Shown here: positions 60,913-64,000 of the stretch, piece by piece
How the letters are laid out: each line of letters opens with the position of its first letter
Numbering within the stretch: position 1 is the first letter of the stretch
Source: Parasegetibacter sp. NRK P23
Lineage (GTDB): Bacteria; Bacteroidota; Bacteroidia; Chitinophagales; Chitinophagaceae
Length of the DNA stretch: 64,000 nucleotides
Direction of reading: 5' to 3'
Assembly: GCF_023721715.1 (NCBI RefSeq)
Contig: NZ_JAMDLG010000001.1
Coordinates: forward strand, 1,057,889-1,121,888
Notes under the pieces: model-generated
The model's database searches: none
The model's input: the letters and a program-made list of their open reading frames with translations, nothing else
What the model was told of the DNA's origin: nothing
Position numbers and translations under genes: made by a program

Positions 60913-62439
60913 TTATCCTTCTATGGAACTCGCCGCGCCTTCCTCTTTCTTTTCTTCTATTGACTTCTTCTCTTCTTTCTTTTTCTCTTCTTTGCTTTTC
61001 GCTTTGTTGTATTTTTTCGCTTTGTTCTTATGCAGGCCACCGAAACGGAGGCCAACATGGAAATCGGCCTGCTTCGACTCCCCCATCAGTGCAGACAACA
61101 CGCTTCCGGAACCAACAAACAGCGGACCAAACCGCAATGAAAGGCCCGCGTTAAATTCCGTGAGCGCATTATAGTTCAGGGGCAGGTAGGCGCCAAAAGC
61201 GCGGCCCTCATAACGCGGGGTGAGCGTGAACCCGCTGTAATAAGCGGTATTGTAGGGCTTGTTGTTTGTTTTCGCCAGGGAAAGCTGTGCGCCACCGTGT
61301 ACATAAAACTTGTCGCTAAGACTATAATCCACATCCAGTTGCAGCGATGTGGGCAATGCAACATCATATTCAGCATCATTGTTCGTAGCAGCAGGAGTAA
61401 AGAACTGAGGGCGCGAATTGAAATATTGTTTGAACTCATCAAGTTCCTGGTCGCCCAGTTCAGAGAGGGAAAGCCTTTCAGGCCCGGTGATATTGATGTC
61501 GTAATCTCCGCTGCGTTGTACATCCCGCTCGTAATTGATTTTCCCAATATCCAACAGGGCCACGCCAACTTTCAGTTTGTATTTGTTTCTGTCTCTGCGC
61601 GACAGTTGTTTATCGCCGTAAGTATGTTTTTCCGCATCCGGCCGCCATTCATACACAAATCCGATATCACCGCCGAAGCCGGTACTTTTCATTTCCAGCA
61701 GGTCCTCCGGATCAAAATCGGAGATGTTCACACCGCCAAAGCCCATGCCTATCCTTCCCGTAGTGTTCATCAGCTCCACATCGTCCGCGATATTGTTCTC
61801 CACGAGCGTACCATTAAAATTGCCGATATTCAGGTACATATTCGCGGCACCGGCCAGGTATTTGGCCGTGAAACCACCTTTCAGGAAATGTTCTTCCTTC
61901 TGAAGCAGCGTTCGTGCGAAGCTTACGCCAAATTCCGTCCAGCCGTGTACGGCCAGCTGCATGTTCTCCTGTGACTGGATCGTGTAGGGCAGAGAGGGAT
62001 CGTTCTCAAAATCGGAGGTAAGTTTATCTACCAGCTTTCCATCCATATCCCGGATATTGGTTACCGCACGCACCCTGGTGGTGAAAGCGATACCCGTTTT
62101 TTCACCGATGGAAACCATCACAGAGGGGCCATGCACCGTAAAGTTCGCCATACCGCTGGAAGCGCCCGCGTTGGGCCCGAACATCTGGTTCTTGAGCGTA
62201 TCGAACTCAAAAGAATTTTTGAACACATCTTTCAGTTTGAAAGAAGCCTTATCGTTCCCCACATACGTGTTCAGGGAAAAAAGATTTACATCGAAACGGT
62301 AACGGCTGTCCGCGATATTGGCGGGGTTGAAAAAAACACCGTTCACACCGGTGTAATTACCGGCCCGGTATCCGGGAAAATCCTGTGCAGCAGCAGGTAA
62401 AGCGGCAGCAACGGCCAGAGCGGCCATCCATGTTTTCAT
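60913..62439 (-). CDS. DUF5723 outer-membrane beta-barrel-like protein with charged tail
   Basis: A 508-residue exported protein (signal KTWMAALAVAAALPAAAQ). It opens FPGYRAGNYTGVNGVFFNPANIADSRYRFDV, the N-terminal pattern of DUF5723 proteins (PorV/FadL-like barrels), and has alternating strands through residue 460, for example GAQLSLAKTNNKPYNTAYYS. The last 45 residues are almost only Lys and Glu (KNKAKKYNKAKSKEEKKKEE, then more), an unusual ending for a barrel. The role is unknown; relatives near gliding or type IX secretion genes exist, but none are here. It is divergent from the nucleoid-associated gene and has a TAGGTTTG box 33 nt before its ATG. Confidence 0.8.
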   Translation of the reverse strand: MKTWMAALAVAAALPAAAQDFPGYRAGNYTGVNGVFFNPANIADSRYRFDVNLFSLNTYVGNDKASFKLKDVFKNSFEFDTLKNQMFGPNAGASSGMANFTVHGPSVMVSIGEKTGIAFTTRVRAVTNIRDMDGKLVDKLTSDFENDPSLPYTIQSQENMQLAVHGWTEFGVSFARTLLQKEEHFLKGGFTAKYLAGAANMYLNIGNFNGTLVENNIADDVELMNTTGRIGMGFGGVNISDFDPEDLLEMKSTGFGGDIGFVYEWRPDAEKHTYGDKQLSRRDRNKYKLKVGVALLDIGKINYERDVQRSGDYDINITGPERLSLSELGDQELDEFKQYFNSRPQFFTPAATNNDAEYDVALPTSLQLDVDYSLSDKFYVHGGAQLSLAKTNNKPYNTAYYSGFTLTPRYEGRAFGAYLPLNYNALTEFNAGLSLRFGPLFVGSGSVLSALMGESKQADFHVGLRFGGLHKNKAKKYNKAKSKEEKKKEEKKSIEEKKEEGAASSIEG

Positions 62440-62472
62440 ACGTACTTTTTTGGGTTGAGGTTAATACTGCTG

Positions 62473-62480
62473 CAAACCTA
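62473..62480 (-). promoter_or_regulatory. -7 box TAGGTTTG of the DUF5723 gene
   Basis: An exact TAnnTTTG match on the minus strand, 33 nt before the ATG at 62439. Confidence 0.5.
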
Positions 62481-62538
62481 CAGCGCGGAAGCGAAGGATG
62501 CAATGCCCATCAGAAGGTATTTTTTGGCCGCGCTTCCT

Positions 62539-62546
62539 TACTTTTG
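62539..62546 (+). promoter_or_regulatory. -7 box TACTTTTG of the nucleoid-associated gene
   Basis: An exact TAnnTTTG match, 19 nt before the ATG at 62566. It lies inside the longer open frame starting at 62455 and so favours the shorter protein. Confidence 0.5.
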
Positions 62547-62565
62547 CCGCTCTAAAAACCTGCTC

Positions 62566-63612
62566 ATGACCGGCATCGACCATGTGGAACTGGAAAAAGT
62601 GATCGTACACAAAGTGGGAAATCCCTCCAGGAACGAAGAACTGAAGCTATCCGTAAACCCGCTCACCTTAAATGATGAGATCGTACGCGGACTGCTGAAC
62701 AAGTACTTCCTGGGCGCTTTCAACGCCGATGAACTGTTTCGGTTTACCCATATCAGTGATGTGAACCTGAACGAGGTGTATAATTATGTAACGAAGATTT
62801 TTGATGACGCGGAAGCCTTTACCGAAGAGTCGTTCCACCTGGCGCAGTACCTCTATTCAAAATCAACACACGCAAGGGTAAAAGACGGTGAACTGTATGT
62901 GGTGCTTTTCAACAAGGTGCCCTTTCAGGGCGAAGAAACAAAGGCCATCGGGTTGTTCAAATCAGAAACGAAAGAGACTTTCCTGAAAGTGTTCCCGCAC
63001 GGCCAAAGTTATGAAGTGATCCACGAGGAAGGCATCAACATCAATAAACTGGATAAAGGATGCCTTATTTTCAGGAAGAACCGGGAAGAGGGGTATTTCT
63101 GCTGCGTGGTAGACAGTACCAACAAACAGAATGATACGCAATACTGGGTGCATGATTTCCTCCAGGTTCAACCTTATTCAGACGCTTATCACCAAACGAA
63201 TCAGTACCTCGACTTATGTAAACAGTTCATCACACAGGAATACCCGGAGAAATTCGAGGTCACCAAATCGGACCAGATTGATATGATGAACCGGTCGATG
63301 GAATACTTTAAAACGAAGGACCAGTTCAACATGGAAGAGTTCGCGCGGGAAGTGATCCACCACGAAGAGATCGTGGACACCTTCAGCGATTACAAACGGA
63401 ACTTCGAACAGAACCGCGGCTTCGAGATCAACGAGGAATTCGATATCCACCTCGCCGCCGTGAAAAAACAACAGAAAGTATTCAAATCGATCTTAAAGCT
63501 CGACAAGAATTTCCACATCTACATCCATGGCCGTAAAGACCTGATGGAACGCGGTTACGATGAAGCCGTGGGAAAGAAATACTATAAAATTTACTTCGAC
63601 GAGGAAGCTTAG
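62566..63612 (+). CDS. Nucleoid-associated protein (NdpA/YejK family)
   Basis: A 348-residue protein of the 37-kDa nucleoid-associated family: the start TGIDHVELEKVIVHKVGN and VLFNKVPFQGEETKAIGLFK are typical, and C-terminal GFEINEEFDIHLAAVKKQQK and FHIYIHGRKDLMERGYDEAV match the family close. The E. coli relative binds the nucleoid; the biochemical role in Bacteroidota is open. The ATG at 62566 is chosen because a promoter box lies just before it and family proteins begin there; the frame is open to 62455. Its last 4 nt overlap the convergent DUF983 gene. Confidence 0.85.
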   Translation: MTGIDHVELEKVIVHKVGNPSRNEELKLSVNPLTLNDEIVRGLLNKYFLGAFNADELFRFTHISDVNLNEVYNYVTKIFDDAEAFTEESFHLAQYLYSKSTHARVKDGELYVVLFNKVPFQGEETKAIGLFKSETKETFLKVFPHGQSYEVIHEEGININKLDKGCLIFRKNREEGYFCCVVDSTNKQNDTQYWVHDFLQVQPYSDAYHQTNQYLDLCKQFITQEYPEKFEVTKSDQIDMMNRSMEYFKTKDQFNMEEFAREVIHHEEIVDTFSDYKRNFEQNRGFEINEEFDIHLAAVKKQQKVFKSILKLDKNFHIYIHGRKDLMERGYDEAVGKKYYKIYFDEEA

Positions 63613-64000
63613 AGGTTCTCCATCTGGTCGGGGATAGTTCTTTCCAGTTCTTCCTCCTTAATCTTGTTTGTAGGCCACTCAGGATCGTACTTTACGAACC
63701 AGGATATCCACAACGAACGGGAAAGCCGCATCAGCCAGGGTTGCAGGGCAATGAGCAGGACACCATTGGAGATGAGCCACCAGAGGAAACGGTTATCGTT
63801 AAACGACATGCCGATGAGTACCAGCCATGCCACTAAAGTGGACACACTAATGGCTACTGTGAGCGCGTAACTTACGTAACCCGTGCCATAATAAAACCCC
63901 ACTTCAATTTCAGTAGGCTGCCCGCAAACAGTGCATTGCTTGTGCATTTCCATGTTCCTGTTGAGTTTGATGCTCACAGGGTTTTTGAACAACTTTCCTT
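63609..64000 (-). CDS. DUF983 family membrane protein, 5' end cut by the window
   Basis: The C-terminal 130 residues of a DUF983 protein; the frame is open to the right edge and must continue, since relatives begin with a CPxC zinc-ribbon half and the visible part opens with GKLFKNPVSIKL. Visible: a second Cys pair in CTVCGQPTEIEVGFYYGTGY (with the missing half, a zinc ribbon), then two membrane helices (TVAISVSTLVAWLVLIGMSF, FLWWLISNGVLLIALQPW) and a charged tail. Function unknown. It is convergent with the nucleoid gene. Confidence 0.85.
   Translation of the reverse strand, partial: GKLFKNPVSIKLNRNMEMHKQCTVCGQPTEIEVGFYYGTGYVSYALTVAISVSTLVAWLVLIGMSFNDNRFLWWLISNGVLLIALQPWLMRLSRSLWISWFVKYDPEWPTNKIKEEELERTIPDQMENL

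Overview
The window comes from a member of the Bacteroidota, most likely family Chitinophagaceae. The reasons are two SusC/SusD outer-membrane import pairs, an ECF sigma / FecR pair, a primary sigma factor beginning [17 protein letters not shown]4369-TlpA, DUF5723 and START-like proteins, and promoter boxes of the Bacteroidota type TAnnTTTG. I cannot name the genus. No tRNA, rRNA, CRISPR array, prophage or transposase gene was seen.

Layout. 0.3-1.35 kb: a NusG/UpxY-like antiterminator and a hexapeptide sugar acetyltransferase, the edge of a surface-polysaccharide locus lying to the left. 1.5-13.9 kb: housekeeping and stress genes (HGSNAT-like membrane protein, metallophosphoesterase, KefF/KefC pair, cell-wall amidase lipoprotein, two pseudouridine synthases, RlmN, thiolase, 1-Cys peroxiredoxin divergent from a Crp-like regulator). 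14-24 kb: translation and envelope genes (DinB-like protein, rimM, rpsP, ffh, rpoD, START protein, LptF-like permease, exported superoxide dismutase, CDF transporter, M20 dipeptidase). 24-33.4 kb: an ECF sigma / FecR / STN-SusC / SusD / DUF1735-discoidin / TlpA uptake locus. 33.5-34.9 kb: a 27-residue membrane peptide, an S4 protein and trmD. 34.8-42.1 kb: SusC-SusD linked to a Tat-exported phospholipase C. 42.2-57.3 kb: an L-arabinose regulon in two same-strand operons. 57.7-64 kb: a large BNR-repeat protein, a DUF5723 protein, a nucleoid-associated protein and a truncated DUF983 gene.

The arabinose regulon is the most coherent system. One operon holds araB-araD-araA-sugar symporter-araR(Nudix type). 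The other encodes two GH51 arabinofuranosidases, a GH43 arabinanase, an aldose epimerase and a GH97 enzyme. Copies of an inverted repeat TGTA-N5-TACA lie upstream of the first gene of each operon (one and two copies), so the Nudix-family AraR probably controls both: exported enzymes cut arabinan outside the cytoplasm, the symporter imports arabinose, and AraA/B/D turn it into D-xylulose-5-phosphate.

Less ordinary items: a phospholipase-linked SusCD locus with two palindromes upstream; a family of intergenic inverted repeats built from GCGTC/TTGCG words at six gene 3' ends, including a 244-bp tandem duplication; a 22-bp palindrome over the peroxiredoxin promoter; a likely small membrane protein; convergent genes overlapping by 35-71 bp; and promoter boxes so close to start codons that near-leaderless mRNAs are likely.
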